Positions 15,556 through 24,560 of a stretch of 64,000 nucleotides of DNA are shown here, one piece after another. The stretch lies in NCBI GenBank assembly GCA_027214345.1, contig JAPWHR010000004.1:132001-196000 (forward strand). The letters run 5' to 3'. This stretch comes from Comamonadaceae bacterium G21597-S1. Its GTDB lineage: Bacteria; Pseudomonadota; Gammaproteobacteria; Burkholderiales; Burkholderiaceae_C. A program made the position numbers and the translations under genes. Each line of letters starts with the position of its first letter. Position 1 is the stretch's first letter. The notes beneath the pieces were generated by a model, which was not told where the DNA came from, made no database searches, and saw only the letters and a list, made by a program, of their open reading frames with translations.

Positions 15556-16701
15556 TCAGATGACCTCCAGTTCGGCATTGAGCGCGCCGGCGGCCTTGAT
15601 CGCCTGCAGGATGGCCAGCAGGTCCTGCGGCGTGGCGCCCAGGACGTTGAGCGCACGCACCACGTCGGCGAGCTGCGGCGATGGCGGGATCTGCATCAGG
15701 ATGCCGGGTTCCTGCGTGATCTTGATGTTCGCCTGTTCGCCCACGACCGTCTGCCCTTGCGACAGCGGATTGGGCTGGCTGACCACCGGCGTGCTGCTGA
15801 TCGTGATCGACAGGTTGCCGTGCGCGATCGCGCAGGCCCCGAGCGTGACCGATTGGTTCAGCACGATGGATCCGGTGCGTGCGTTGATCACCACCTTGGC
15901 CGAGGGCACCGACTCTTCCAGCGAGAGTTCCTCCATCTCGGCGATGAAGCTGACACGGGCGTTGGGATCGACGGGTGCGCGAACCTCGACCGTGCGGCCG
16001 TCCAGCGCGCGGGCATAACCCTGCCCGAAGCGGCGGTTGACGGCCTGCGCCACGCGCTGGGCGGTCTGGAAGTCGGAGGCGCTGAGACCCAGCGATACCG
16101 TGTCGCCTTGCAGCAGCGGCGTCGGCACCGTGCGTTCGACCTGGCCGCCGCCCGGAATGCGCCCGGCGCTCAGGTGATTGATCTGCACCCGGCTGCCGCC
16201 AGCCGAGGCGCCGGCGCCGCCGACGATCAGGTTGCCCTGGGCCAGCGCGTAGACCTCGCCGTCGACACCGCGCAGCGGCGTGGTGATCAGCGTGCCGCCC
16301 TTGAGCGACTTGGCATTGCCCAGCGAGGACACGTTCACGTCCATCGCCTGGCCGGGCCGGGCGAACGCGGGCAGCTGCGCCGTGACCAGCACGGCCGCCA
16401 CGTTCTTGAGCTGCAACTGCGATGCGCTGGCCGCCGGCAGCGTGATGCCCAGCTGCTGCAGGTAGTTGTTCATGCCCTGCGAGGTGTAGGGCATCTGCGT
16501 GGTCTGGTCGCCGGTGCCGTCCAGGCCCACGACGAGGCCGAATCCGGTCAGCTGGTTGGTGCGCACGCCCTCGATGGCGGCCACCTCCTTGATGCGCACC
16601 GCCGATGCCGGGGTGGCGCACAGCAGCGCCAGGATGGCCAGCGCCGCGATGACCAGCGGGCCGCGCAGTGCGCGCATGATGGGTTGTCGGTGCATGGTCA
16701 T
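15556..16701 (-). CDS. flgI: Flagellar P-ring protein FlgI
   Basis: A 381-residue periplasmic protein that forms the P-ring bushing around the rod in the peptidoglycan layer. Seen: a signal peptide ending TPASA, then VRIKEVAAIEGVRTNQLTGF and GLVVGLDGTGD, the family signature. It starts 4 bases after flgH. Last gene of the flgBCDEFGHI run here; flgJ, which follows flgI in most betaproteobacteria, is absent, and the repeat element comes next instead. An alternative ATG six bases downstream would not change the mature protein. Confidence 0.97.
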   Translation of the reverse strand: MTMHRQPIMRALRGPLVIAALAILALLCATPASAVRIKEVAAIEGVRTNQLTGFGLVVGLDGTGDQTTQMPYTSQGMNNYLQQLGITLPAASASQLQLKNVAAVLVTAQLPAFARPGQAMDVNVSSLGNAKSLKGGTLITTPLRGVDGEVYALAQGNLIVGGAGASAGGSRVQINHLSAGRIPGGGQVERTVPTPLLQGDTVSLGLSASDFQTAQRVAQAVNRRFGQGYARALDGRTVEVRAPVDPNARVSFIAEMEELSLEESVPSAKVVINARTGSIVLNQSVTLGACAIAHGNLSITISSTPVVSQPNPLSQGQTVVGEQANIKITQEPGILMQIPPSPQLADVVRALNVLGATPQDLLAILQAIKAAGALNAELEVI

Positions 16702-16705
16702 GGCC

Positions 16706-17398
16706 TCAGAACGGAATCATGGCCATGAAGAAACGCGCAATCCAGCCCACGGTCTGGGCCTCGTTCTGCGCGCCGCGGCCACGCGACTCGATGCGGGCGT
16801 TGGCCACCTGGGTGGAGCTGACCGTGCCGCCGGCCGCGATCGAGCGCGGGTCGACGGTGCCGGAGAATCGCAACACGTCGACGTTCTGGTTCACGCCGAT
16901 CTGCTTGTCGCCGGCCAGCACCAGATGGCCGTTGGGCAACACGTCGACGACGGTGGTCGTGATCGTGCCAGAGAACCGGTTCGCGCTTTCGGTCGCGCCG
17001 GCACCGGCGAAGTCGTTGTTGGTGGACGAGTTGAGCGACAACTTGCCCAGCGAGGTCGCATTGGCGAACGGAAATGCCGACACGCCGGCGTCCATCGACG
17101 AGGTGCGGCTCGAGGTCGAGGTCGACTTCTGGCTGGCGGTGACGGTTTCGGTGATCAGGATGGTCACTACGTCGCCGACCAGGCGGGCGCGGTAGTCCTC
17201 GAACGGCGGGCGGTAGCTGGTGTTGTGGAACAGGCTGCCGGTGACCGGCCGCGGCTCGGCGGCCCGTACGACGACGGGTGACGGCGGTTGCGCGAAGTCC
17301 ACCCGTTCGGTCTTGGGCAACGATTCGCAGCCGCTGGCCAAAAGGGCCAGCAGCGCGGCACCGAGGCTGGTGCGAAGGAGCGAGAGCAATGGCATCAC
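16706..17398 (-). CDS. flgH: Flagellar L-ring lipoprotein FlgH
   Basis: A 230-residue outer-membrane lipoprotein forming the L-ring. The lipobox LASGC places the acylated cysteine at C24. The conserved [18 protein letters not shown] region and C-terminal [23 protein letters not shown] pattern are present, the latter including the VRPEDI-like strand typical of FlgH. The start codon overlaps the flgG stop by 4 bases, implying coupled translation in the flg operon. Confidence 0.97.
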   Translation of the reverse strand: MMPLLSLLRTSLGAALLALLASGCESLPKTERVDFAQPPSPVVVRAAEPRPVTGSLFHNTSYRPPFEDYRARLVGDVVTILITETVTASQKSTSTSSRTSSMDAGVSAFPFANATSLGKLSLNSSTNNDFAGAGATESANRFSGTITTTVVDVLPNGHLVLAGDKQIGVNQNVDVLRFSGTVDPRSIAAGGTVSSTQVANARIESRGRGAQNEAQTVGWIARFFMAMIPF

Positions 17399-18177
17399 AG
17401 CTGACCGAGTTTCTGCAGCATCTGGTCCGAGGTCTGGATGGCCTTGGAATTCATCTCGTAGGCACGCTGGGTCTGGATCATCGTGATCAGCTCCTGCACC
17501 ACGTTGACGTTCGAGGTTTCCAGGAAGCCCTGCGTGACCGTGCCGATGCCGTTGGTGCCCGGCGTGCCGGTATTGGGCTGGCCCGAGGCCGGGCTCTCGG
17601 CGAACAGGTTCTGGCCGAGCGGCTCCAGGCCGGCCGGATTGATGAAGCTGGCCAGGATGATGTTGCCGATCTGCTGCGGTTGCGGGGTGCCGGGAATGGT
17701 CGCCGTCACGGTTCCGTCGGTGGCGATCGAGATGTTCTTGGCATTGGCGGGAACGGTCACGCCGTTGGCCACCACCAGGCCGCCGGCGGTGACCAACTGG
17801 CCCTGGTTGTCGACCTGGAACGAGCCGTCGCGCGTGTAGGCGTTGGAGCCGTCGGGCAAGGTGATCTGGAAGAAGCCGTTGCCCTGGATCGCCACGTCCA
17901 GGTTGTTCGACGTCTGCTGGATCGTGCCCTGGGCGAACGAGCGGCTTGTGGCGACGGTGCGCACGCCCAGGCCCAGGTGCAGCCCGGTGGGCAGCTGGGA
18001 CTGGTCCGAGGTGTTCGAGCCGACCTGGCGCAGGTTCTGGTACATCAGGTCCTCGAACACGGCCTGGGCGCGCTTGTAGCCGGTGGTGGAGACGTTGGCC
18101 AGGTTGTGCGAGATCACATCGAGCTGGGTCTGCTGGGCCTCCATGCCGGTCTTCGATATCCAGAGTGAATTGATCAT
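17395..18177 (-). CDS. flgG: Flagellar distal rod protein FlgG
   Basis: A 260-residue rod protein exported by the flagellar apparatus. The N-terminus [36 protein letters not shown] and the C-terminus with [33 protein letters not shown] carry the rod/hook heptad helices, described here in short pieces: the NLANVSTTG motif near residue 27 and the YEMNSKA motif near the end. Length equals the family norm. It forms the distal rod that passes the L and P rings. Confidence 0.97.
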   Translation of the reverse strand: MINSLWISKTGMEAQQTQLDVISHNLANVSTTGYKRAQAVFEDLMYQNLRQVGSNTSDQSQLPTGLHLGLGVRTVATSRSFAQGTIQQTSNNLDVAIQGNGFFQITLPDGSNAYTRDGSFQVDNQGQLVTAGGLVVANGVTVPANAKNISIATDGTVTATIPGTPQPQQIGNIILASFINPAGLEPLGQNLFAESPASGQPNTGTPGTNGIGTVTQGFLETSNVNVVQELITMIQTQRAYEMNSKAIQTSDQMLQKLGQL

Positions 18178-18215
18178 GGTGGTTTCCTCGGGGGTTCAGT
18201 GGCGCGGGGCCGGGG

Positions 18216-18956
18216 TCAGCCTTGCAGACTCAGCAGCTGGCCGGCCGATCGGTCGTTCGATTCCGCCGTCTGCACGAGGCGCATCTGCATCTCGAACTGG
18301 CGGGCGGTCTGGATCATGCCGACCATGGTTTCGATCGGGCTCACGTTGGAGCCTTCGAGCGCGCCGCTTTGCAGGCGCGCCAGCGGGTCGTGCGGCAACG
18401 GCGCGGTGTCGGCGGTGCGGAACAGGCCGTCGTCGCTGCGCTTGAGCGGATCGTCGGCTGTCGGTGTCACCATCTTGAGGCGGCCGACGACGACCGTGGG
18501 CTGGCCGGCGGTCTTGGAGCTGATGTCGCCATTGGGCGCGACCGAGATCTCGCCACCGGCGGGCAGCGCCAGCGGCGCACTGCCGTCGGAGAACACGGTC
18601 AGGCCGTTGACGGTCTGCAAGGTGCCGTCGGGTCCGATCTGCAGCGATCCGGCGCGGGTGTAACCTTCGGTGCCGTCCAGTCCCTGCACGGCAAACCAGG
18701 CATTGCCGGTGGCGCGCACGTCGAGCGGCCGGCCGGTGGTCTGCGACGGGCCGGGCGCTTCCAGGTGTCCGGACGTGGCCTCGAGCGCGAATACGCGGGT
18801 GGTCGATCCGTCGCCACGCAAGGGTACGGCGCGGTAGGTCGAGAGCTCGGCGCGAAAGCCGTTGGTCGAGGCGTTCGCCAGGTTGTTGGACAACACGGAC
18901 TGCCGGTGCGCGGCTGCGGTGGCGCCGGTCATCGCGGTGTAGACGAGTCGATCCAT
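18216..18956 (-). CDS. flgF: Flagellar proximal rod protein FlgF
   Basis: A 246-residue proximal rod subunit. Seen: the NLANASTNGFRAEL motif after the N-terminal helix, the central DVRATGNAWFAVQGLDG domain and the C-terminal heptad helix with MVGMIQTARQFEMQMRLV. It lies 38 bases before flgG in transcription order and 37 bases after flgE, in the standard operon order. No unusual features. Confidence 0.96.
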   Translation of the reverse strand: MDRLVYTAMTGATAAAHRQSVLSNNLANASTNGFRAELSTYRAVPLRGDGSTTRVFALEATSGHLEAPGPSQTTGRPLDVRATGNAWFAVQGLDGTEGYTRAGSLQIGPDGTLQTVNGLTVFSDGSAPLALPAGGEISVAPNGDISSKTAGQPTVVVGRLKMVTPTADDPLKRSDDGLFRTADTAPLPHDPLARLQSGALEGSNVSPIETMVGMIQTARQFEMQMRLVQTAESNDRSAGQLLSLQG

Positions 18957-18993
18957 GGCGGGGCCTCTTCAGTGTGTCGGTGCGTGATCGCGA

Positions 18994-20214
18994 TCAGCGC
19001 AGCTGGGTCAGGGTGGACAGGACCTGGTCCTGGGTCTTGATGGTCTGGGCGTTGGCCTGGTAGGTGCGCTGTGCCGTCATCATGTTGACGAGCTCGGAGG
19101 TCAGGTCGATGTTCGATTCCTCGAGTGCGCCGGCGCGCAGTTCGCCGAACTTGCCCACGCCGGGCGCGCCGACGATGGGCTGGCCGGACGCCACGGTCTC
19201 CACCCAATTGCCGTTCTCGCTCGGGCGCAGGCCCTGCACGTTGCGGAAGTCGGCCAGCGCGATCTGGCCTGTGGCCTGGGTCTGGCCATTGGAGTAACGC
19301 GCGGAGATCACGCCGTTGTCGCCGATGGACAACGCGACGAAGTCGCCAGGGGCGTAGCCGTCCTGCGTCAGGTCGGTGACGGCGAAGGCGGTCGCGTACT
19401 GCGTGGTCTTGGTCAGGTCCAGCGCGGCGGAGAAGCTGCCGATGTTGGGGTTGGGTGAGGTGATCGACAGGGTGGGGGAGGCCGGCACGCTGCTGGCGAG
19501 TTGCCCGTTGGTGTCGAACGTCAGGGTTGCGGCCAGCGACGCGGTGGCGGTGGCGTCCGACGTCGGGTCGGTATACACCTGCCAGGTGTCGTCGGCGACC
19601 TTGCGCATGTACAGCGAGGCCGGAATCGCCGAACCCTGCGAGTCGTAGACGTTGAGCGAGGTGCCGTAGGTGGTCAGCGGCACGTTCGGGGCCGACGCGT
19701 TCCACACCGGCGCACTGGCGTTGAGGTTGAGTTCGGCGGCCATTGACGTGGTGGCCCGGGCGGGGATCGGGCTGCCGGTGGGAATGCGCATCGGCTGCAG
19801 CGTGCTGCTGGTGGCCACGCCGTCGACCGTGGTCGGGTAACCCATCAGCTTGGCCGAGGCGTTGGTGACGATGTTGCCCTCGGTGTCGAGCTTGAAGGTG
19901 CCGGCGCGGGTATAGGCCATGCTGCCGTCGGTCAGCGTGACGGGAAAAAATCCGGCGCCGTTGATCGCGATGTCCAGCGCGCTGCCGGTGACGTTGACGC
20001 TGCCCTGGGTGAACTGCTGCGACACCGTGGAGACCTCGACGCCGATGCCTTCGGTACGGCCGTTGGCGGCGATCGTCGATGCGGCGACGATCTCGGAGAA
20101 CTCGGCACGCGCGACCTTGGCGCCGATGGTGTTGGCGTTGGCGATGTTGTTGCCGATCACGTCGAGGTTGCGGCTGGCGGCGTTCAGTCCTGAGAGTCCG
20201 GTTTGGAATGACAT
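18994..20214 (-). CDS. flgE: Flagellar hook protein FlgE
   Basis: A 406-residue hook subunit. The ATG at 20214 gives the canonical MSFQTGLSGLNAASRNLDV N-terminus, with NNIANANTIGAK following; a longer in-frame extension runs into the flgD gap and has no homology. The middle domain AELNLNASAPVWNA and the C-terminal SNIDLTSELVNMMTAQRTYQ helix are typical. Polymerises on the rod with the help of FlgD. Length slightly above the E. coli protein (402). Confidence 0.97.
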   Translation of the reverse strand: MSFQTGLSGLNAASRNLDVIGNNIANANTIGAKVARAEFSEIVAASTIAANGRTEGIGVEVSTVSQQFTQGSVNVTGSALDIAINGAGFFPVTLTDGSMAYTRAGTFKLDTEGNIVTNASAKLMGYPTTVDGVATSSTLQPMRIPTGSPIPARATTSMAAELNLNASAPVWNASAPNVPLTTYGTSLNVYDSQGSAIPASLYMRKVADDTWQVYTDPTSDATATASLAATLTFDTNGQLASSVPASPTLSITSPNPNIGSFSAALDLTKTTQYATAFAVTDLTQDGYAPGDFVALSIGDNGVISARYSNGQTQATGQIALADFRNVQGLRPSENGNWVETVASGQPIVGAPGVGKFGELRAGALEESNIDLTSELVNMMTAQRTYQANAQTIKTQDQVLSTLTQLR

Positions 20215-20276
20215 GGTGTGGTTCCTGGGGTGAGGCGAATGCGGGAGGCGTGGAAAGCGGGTGATGCGACGGGAAA

Positions 20277-20924
20277 CTAGAAGATCGACCGGACGGCGTC
20301 GTAACCGACGTTGCCCAGTCCGCGCAGCTGCACCAGCATGGCGCCGTTGTCCGAGCCGACAGACACGACGTTGTCCTGCACCAGGGTGCGGTGGGTCACG
20401 ACCGTGCTGCCCTTGGTGGCCGTGACCCGGAAGCTCAGGCCTTCGGCGGTGGTGTGGGACTGCGCGTCCCACTCGAATGGCTGGCGGCCCGCCGGCAATG
20501 CGCCGAGGTTGAAGCTCTCCATGACCTGGCCGCCGGCGGACAGGATGTCGACCACGACCTTGTCGGCGGGCAGGTCCAGGTCGACGGCGCCCGCGGCCTT
20601 GCCGTCGTGGATGGCCAGCCGGTTGCCTTCGATCATCACGTCACGTCCGACCAGCGAGCTCGACTGCAGGGCCTGCATCGCGGCCAGCTGCCCGGCCAGG
20701 CCGGACAGGGACTGGTTGACCTTCTCGATGCTCGAGACGGTCGAGATCTGAGCCATCTGCGAGGTCATCTGCGCGTTGTCCAGCGGATTCATCGGATCCT
20801 GGTTGGCCAGTTGCGCCACCAGCAACTTGAGGAAGCGGTCTTCCGACAGGTCCGCTTTCGTGCCTGCCGCACTGGTGCTGGTGGTGGCGCTGGTGCTGCC
20901 GCTGACGGCGGTGGTGGTGGTCAT
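20277..20924 (-). CDS. flgD: Hook-capping scaffold protein FlgD
   Basis: A 215-residue cap needed for hook assembly, removed when the hook is complete. Seen: a Ser/Thr-rich export region at the N-terminus, the conserved FLKLLVAQLANQDPMNPLDN segment around residues 30-50, and the C-terminal FnIII/tudor-like part. Located between flgC and flgE as usual. Confidence 0.96.
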   Translation of the reverse strand: MTTTTAVSGSTSATTSTSAAGTKADLSEDRFLKLLVAQLANQDPMNPLDNAQMTSQMAQISTVSSIEKVNQSLSGLAGQLAAMQALQSSSLVGRDVMIEGNRLAIHDGKAAGAVDLDLPADKVVVDILSAGGQVMESFNLGALPAGRQPFEWDAQSHTTAEGLSFRVTATKGSTVVTHRTLVQDNVVSVGSDNGAMLVQLRGLGNVGYDAVRSIF

Positions 20925-20951
20925 GGTGGTGTTCCGGACGGAATGCGGGGT

Positions 20952-21356
20952 TTACTGGCCCATCTGCAGCGTCTTGAGCAGCAGCGACTTGGCGGTGTTC
21001 ATGACTTCGACGTTGTTCTGGTACGAGCGCGAGGCCGAGATCATGTTGACCATCTCCTCGACGGTGTTGACATTGGACTGGTTCACGTAGCCCTGGGCGT
21101 CGGCCAGCGGGTGCGTGGGGTTGTGCACCTTGCGCATCGGCTCGTTGCTCTCGATCACTTCGCGCACCTTGACGCCGGCCGATGCATCCGAGCCCATGGG
21201 CACGGTCTCGAACACCACCTGGCGCGCCTTGTAGGCCTGGCCGTCGGGGCCCGCGACCGCGTCGGCGTTGGCCATGTTGCTGGCGACCACGTTGAGGCGC
21301 TGCGACTGCGCGCTGACCGCGCTGCCGCTGACGCCGAAGATGGAAAACATGGACAT
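20952..21356 (-). CDS. flgC: Flagellar proximal rod protein FlgC
   Basis: A 134-residue rod protein. Signature N-terminal [18 protein letters not shown] and C-terminal [17 protein letters not shown] with the [18 protein letters not shown] helix are present. It lies 40 bases after flgB and 27 before flgD. Full length for the family. Confidence 0.97.
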   Translation of the reverse strand: MSMFSIFGVSGSAVSAQSQRLNVVASNMANADAVAGPDGQAYKARQVVFETVPMGSDASAGVKVREVIESNEPMRKVHNPTHPLADAQGYVNQSNVNTVEEMVNMISASRSYQNNVEVMNTAKSLLLKTLQMGQ

Positions 21357-21396
21357 GGATGGCCTCCTGGGAGCGTGGGATCGGTCTGGCGCGGCT

Positions 21397-21825
21397 CTAT
21401 TGGCCCTGGATGGCGCTCAAGATCGTGCGCGAATAGCCGTTGATGAACCGCAGGGTGGATTCGTAGCGCACGGCGTTGTCGACGAAATTGGCGCGTTCGC
21501 GGTCCAGGTCGACCGTGTTGTTGTCCATGGCCGGTTGGGTCTGCACCGTATAACCCAGCTCGGCGGGCGTCCCGTCGATGTGCCCGTTGGCACCGGGCAG
21601 TGCGAAATGGGCCGGATGGGCGCGCGGCGTGCCGTTGGTGCTGGGAGCCAGCCGGGGCTGGCCGCCGGTGGCCTCGGCCATGGCCTGCTTGAAGTCGATG
21701 TCGCGCGCCACGTAGCCCGGGGTGTCCGCATTGGCAATGTTGCTGGCAATGACACGCTGGCGCTCGGAGCGCACGCCCAGCGCGGTGGCCTGGAAATCCA
21801 ATCCGGCGGTCAACTGGGCAAACAT
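21397..21825 (-). CDS. flgB: Flagellar basal-body rod protein FlgB
   Basis: A 142-residue proximal rod subunit, first gene of flgBCDEFGHI. Seen: [20 protein letters not shown] at the N-terminal helix and a C-terminal helix [20 protein letters not shown]. The 182-base region upstream, shared with divergent flgA, carries an FlhDC-like inverted repeat and, on this strand, a CATAAT -10-like hexamer (plus 21890-21895) about 60 bases before the start. Confidence 0.97.
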   Translation of the reverse strand: MFAQLTAGLDFQATALGVRSERQRVIASNIANADTPGYVARDIDFKQAMAEATGGQPRLAPSTNGTPRAHPAHFALPGANGHIDGTPAELGYTVQTQPAMDNNTVDLDRERANFVDNAVRYESTLRFINGYSRTILSAIQGQ

Positions 21826-21913
21826 GGATGCGATCCTCCTGGGATGTCGATAGGGGCGGTACCCCGGACCGAAGCCGAGGCGTGAAACGATTATGAAAAT
21901 TCTTGAGGCCGGC

Positions 21914-21944
21914 GATGGCTGGAATAAAGGCTGTTTCTGCCATC
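21914..21944. promoter_or_regulatory. Candidate FlhD4C2 box between flgB and flgA
   Basis: An inverted repeat whose left half (21914-21929, GATGGCTGGAATAAAG) and right half read on the other strand (21944-21929, GATGGCAGAAACAGCC) each agree with the published E. coli FlhDC half-site AAYGSNNNAAATARCG at 13 of 16 positions. The halves abut, while E. coli boxes have 10-12 bases between them, so spacing is shorter by about one helical turn. Position between the divergent class II operons, and flhDC in this window, support the role. Not tested. Confidence 0.5.
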
Positions 21945-22007
21945 ACTTGACGGCTTTGTCCGCCGCGCAGACGCCTAGAGTTGCAGCATGTCGTGGAGTC
22001 TGTCGTG

Positions 22008-22778
22008 ATGCCCTCAATGCCCCGTTGCCCGATGCCCGAACCTGTCGCCGTGCCCCTGTCCGCATGGCGCTGCCGGTTGCTGGCCGCGGTCGTCGTGAGC
22101 GCAGCCGCGCCCATGGCCGCCGCCCAGACCGGCCAGGACCAGGCCGCCCTGATCGCAGAGCAGAGCCAGGCCTGGCTGGACCAGGCGGTGCTGGCCGCCC
22201 GCCCCACGGGCGCTGCACCGCTGCGCATGGTGGTGCAGGTCGGCGCGCTGGACAGCCGCTTGAACCTGGCGCCGTGCGCCCAGGTCGAACCTTACCTGCC
22301 GCCGGGTGTGCGGCTCTGGGGCAAGACCCGGGTCGGCCTGCGCTGCGTCGACGGCGTCGCGCGCTGGAACGTCTTCCTGCCGGTGCAGGTGCAGGCCTTC
22401 GGCCCGACCTGGGTCATGCGGTCGGATGTGTCTTCCGGTTCGGTCCTGGCGCTGGACGACGCGGTCCAGGCCGAGGTGGACTGGGCGCAAGAGAATGCGT
22501 CAGTGCTCGCCGACCCCGATATGTGGGTCGGGCAGACCGCGACCCGGGCCCTGCGTACCGGCCAGGTTTTGCGTCACGGCATGGTCAAGCCATCCCAGGT
22601 GTTCCAGGCCGGATCCATGGTCCGTATCGTGGCCCAGGGCTCCGGATTCACGGTCAGGGCCAATGGCCAGGCCCTGTCGGACGGCGTGGTCGGCGAGATG
22701 GCCCGGGTGCGCATCGACAATGGCCGCATACTGTCCGGCGTGGTGCTGGATATGCGAACAGTACGGGTCAACCTGTGA
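22008..22778 (+). CDS. flgA: Flagellar P-ring assembly chaperone FlgA
   Basis: A 256-residue periplasmic chaperone for FlgI polymerisation. A signal peptide (LLAAVVVSAAAPMAAAQ) is followed by the SAF-like domain and the C-terminal part with QVFQAGSMVRIVAQGSGF and NGRILSGVVLD, which match FlgA. The ATG at 22008 has GGAG 9 bases ahead; downstream ATGs at 22017 and 22032 are possible. Divergent from flgB, as in enteric bacteria, and followed after about 95 bases by flgM. Confidence 0.92.
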   Translation: MPSMPRCPMPEPVAVPLSAWRCRLLAAVVVSAAAPMAAAQTGQDQAALIAEQSQAWLDQAVLAARPTGAAPLRMVVQVGALDSRLNLAPCAQVEPYLPPGVRLWGKTRVGLRCVDGVARWNVFLPVQVQAFGPTWVMRSDVSSGSVLALDDAVQAEVDWAQENASVLADPDMWVGQTATRALRTGQVLRHGMVKPSQVFQAGSMVRIVAQGSGFTVRANGQALSDGVVGEMARVRIDNGRILSGVVLDMRTVRVNL

Positions 22779-22804
22779 TTCACCCCGGGCGGTGCAGGTA
22801 TGCC

Positions 22805-22831
22805 TCAAGTTTTTCAATCCCCGGCCGATAG
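22805..22831 (+). promoter_or_regulatory. Sigma-28 promoter of flgM
   Basis: TCAAGTTT, an 11-base spacer and GCCGATAG match the FliA consensus TAAAGTTT-N11-GCCGATAA at 14 of 16 positions. It ends 42 bases before the flgM start and just after flgA, so flgM can be made as a class III gene, giving the usual feedback of sigma-28 on its own antagonist. Confidence 0.85.
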
Positions 22832-22873
22832 GTATCGTAGGATGCTGTGTCTGTCACAGCCGTGGGGATCATC

Positions 22874-23185
22874 ATGAAAATCGGCCAGCCAAACGACCAT
22901 TCCATTGCCAGCACGCATAACAGCCAGTCGGCTGCGGTGAAGGCCAGCCCGGAGGCCGCCAATGCGGTACGCAACGAGCGCAAGACGCCCGGCGTCGATG
23001 TGAAGGTGTCCGCGCTGGCGCAAGGCCTGGACAAGGCGGGTGCGGCCGGAGCCGATGTGGACATGGAAAAGGTCGAGGCCGTGCGCCAGGCCATTGCCAA
23101 CAAGACCTATGCCGTCAATCCCGAGGCCATTGCCGAGAAACTGCTGGCCAACGCCCGGGAGATGTTGCAGCGTTCGTCGTCCTGA
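22874..23185 (+). CDS. flgM: Anti-sigma-28 factor FlgM
   Basis: A 103-residue protein that binds FliA until the hook is finished and is then exported. Seen: short disordered N-terminus MKIGQPNDHS, VKVSALAQGL, and the C-terminal FliA-binding helices VEAVRQAIANKTYAVNPEAI followed by AEKLLANAREML. The ATG at 22874 is preferred since the longer version reads through the transcription start region of the sigma-28 promoter. Followed by flgN after 53 bases. Confidence 0.93.
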   Translation: MKIGQPNDHSIASTHNSQSAAVKASPEAANAVRNERKTPGVDVKVSALAQGLDKAGAAGADVDMEKVEAVRQAIANKTYAVNPEAIAEKLLANAREMLQRSSS

Positions 23186-23238
23186 GCGCACCCGGCCGCA
23201 GACCCCGCCTGACCCGAACCGGACCCTTTCTTCCCCCC

Positions 23239-23628
23239 ATGGCATTCATCGCGGCCCATTCCGAGATCCACCACGCACTGGAACAGGCCGAGCGCAGCGT
23301 CGCGGCCACCGGGCAGGCCCTGCTGCAAGGCCTGCCGGAGCAGGTCCGGGTGGCGGCCCGCGAACTGCACGACAGCGCGCATGCGCTGGCACTGGCCTTG
23401 CGGGGCATCGATGGCGGTGCCGGCCTGGCCCAGGCGGTACGCGATCGGCTGATGGGCGTGGCACGCGACATTGCGATGCAACGCGAGGCCTTGCTGCGTC
23501 GCTCGGCCATGGTTGAACGCTCCCTGCAGTCGCTGGTGCCGCAGCAGGGCCAGGCCAGTACCTATACCGGCGCCCTGGGCCGTTATGGCGGCCCTGCGGC
23601 CGCGGCCAGCGCGTTCCGTCGTTTCTGA
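23239..23628 (+). CDS. flgN: Probable flagellar export chaperone FlgN
   Basis: A 129-residue, largely helical, Ala-rich protein. Similarity is diffuse, but the length, the predicted coiled coil (HHALEQAERSVAATGQALL) and the position directly after flgM match FlgN, the chaperone for FlgK and FlgL. The client genes flgK and flgL are not in this window. Contains the MQREALLRRSAMVERSLQSL helix near residues 80-100. Assignment rests partly on context. Confidence 0.72.
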   Translation: MAFIAAHSEIHHALEQAERSVAATGQALLQGLPEQVRVAARELHDSAHALALALRGIDGGAGLAQAVRDRLMGVARDIAMQREALLRRSAMVERSLQSLVPQQGQASTYTGALGRYGGPAAAASAFRRF

Positions 23629-23717
23629 CGTTTTGGGCGTGTCGTCGTCCCGGCGCGGCCGGGTCGGCACGCAGACAGGTGTGATCGCGAACAGCGGCCA
23701 CGCCTGTCGGCGCGTGG

Positions 23718-24437
23718 TCAGTGTCCGCGCATCTTCGCCCGCAGCCGGGCCACGGACTGGCTGTGCAGCTGGCAGACCCGCGATTCGGTCACGCCCAGCA
23801 CCGCGGCGATTTCCTTCAGGTTCATGTCCTGCTCGTAATACATGCTCATCACGAACTGCTCGCGTTCGGGCAGGTTCTTGATGGCCGCCACCAGCGCGAC
23901 ACGCAGGCGCTGGTCGCCCAGCACCGCCATCGGGTCGGCACCATCGTCGGCCACGTCGTGGTGTTCGAGGAAACCCTCCTCACCGTCGGATCCGCGCGAC
24001 ATGTCCTCCAGGTAGACCAGTTGGGTGCCTCGCACCTTGCCCAGCAGCGTCTGGTAGTCGGACAGGCTCAGACCGAGTTCCTGCGCAATCTCGGATTCCA
24101 GCGGCGCGCGGCCGAGCTGGTGTTCGAGCCGGCGCAGTGCCTGCTCGATGTCCTTCTGGCTCTTGCGCGAACCGCGCGACATCCAGTCGTTCTCGCGCAA
24201 TTCGTCGAGCATGGCTCCGCGGATGCGCTGGGTGGCGAAGGTCTCGAACTGCACGCCTTGCGATGCTTCGTAACGTGACAGGGCTTCCGACAACCCGATC
24301 AATCCCACCTGGATCAGGTCGTCGACCTGCACACTGGCCGGCAGCTTGGCCATCATGTGGTGCGCAAGCTTGCGTACCAACGGCTGGTACTGGCGGATCA
24401 GGGCATTGCGGTCGAGCTGCCCCTTGGCGGTGTACAT
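23718..24437 (-). CDS. fliA: Flagellar sigma factor FliA (sigma-28)
   Basis: A 239-residue sigma factor, the same length as E. coli FliA, directing class III flagellar promoters. Region 2 (PLVRKLAHHMMAKLPASVQ, DDLIQVGLIGLSEALSRYE, FATQRIRGAMLDELRENDW), region 3 and the C-terminal region 4 helix-turn-helix (NLKEIAAVLGVTESRVCQLH) are all present. The ATG at 24437 with GGAGAG 8 bases before it is preferred over an upstream in-frame start. Last gene of the flhBAF-fliA run; convergent with flgN. Its antagonist FlgM is encoded less than 1 kb away. Confidence 0.97.
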   Translation of the reverse strand: MYTAKGQLDRNALIRQYQPLVRKLAHHMMAKLPASVQVDDLIQVGLIGLSEALSRYEASQGVQFETFATQRIRGAMLDELRENDWMSRGSRKSQKDIEQALRRLEHQLGRAPLESEIAQELGLSLSDYQTLLGKVRGTQLVYLEDMSRGSDGEEGFLEHHDVADDGADPMAVLGDQRLRVALVAAIKNLPEREQFVMSMYYEQDMNLKEIAAVLGVTESRVCQLHSQSVARLRAKMRGH

Positions 24438-24560
24438 CAATAACTCTCCCGTGGAGACCGGAGGGGCCGATCGTGCTCTGGGTGGGGCTTCATGGTAGCG
24501 CAAGTCGAATCCGTCCGATCGTTGTGGTCGTGGGCCGTGGGGGGGTGATGGTGGTAGCGC

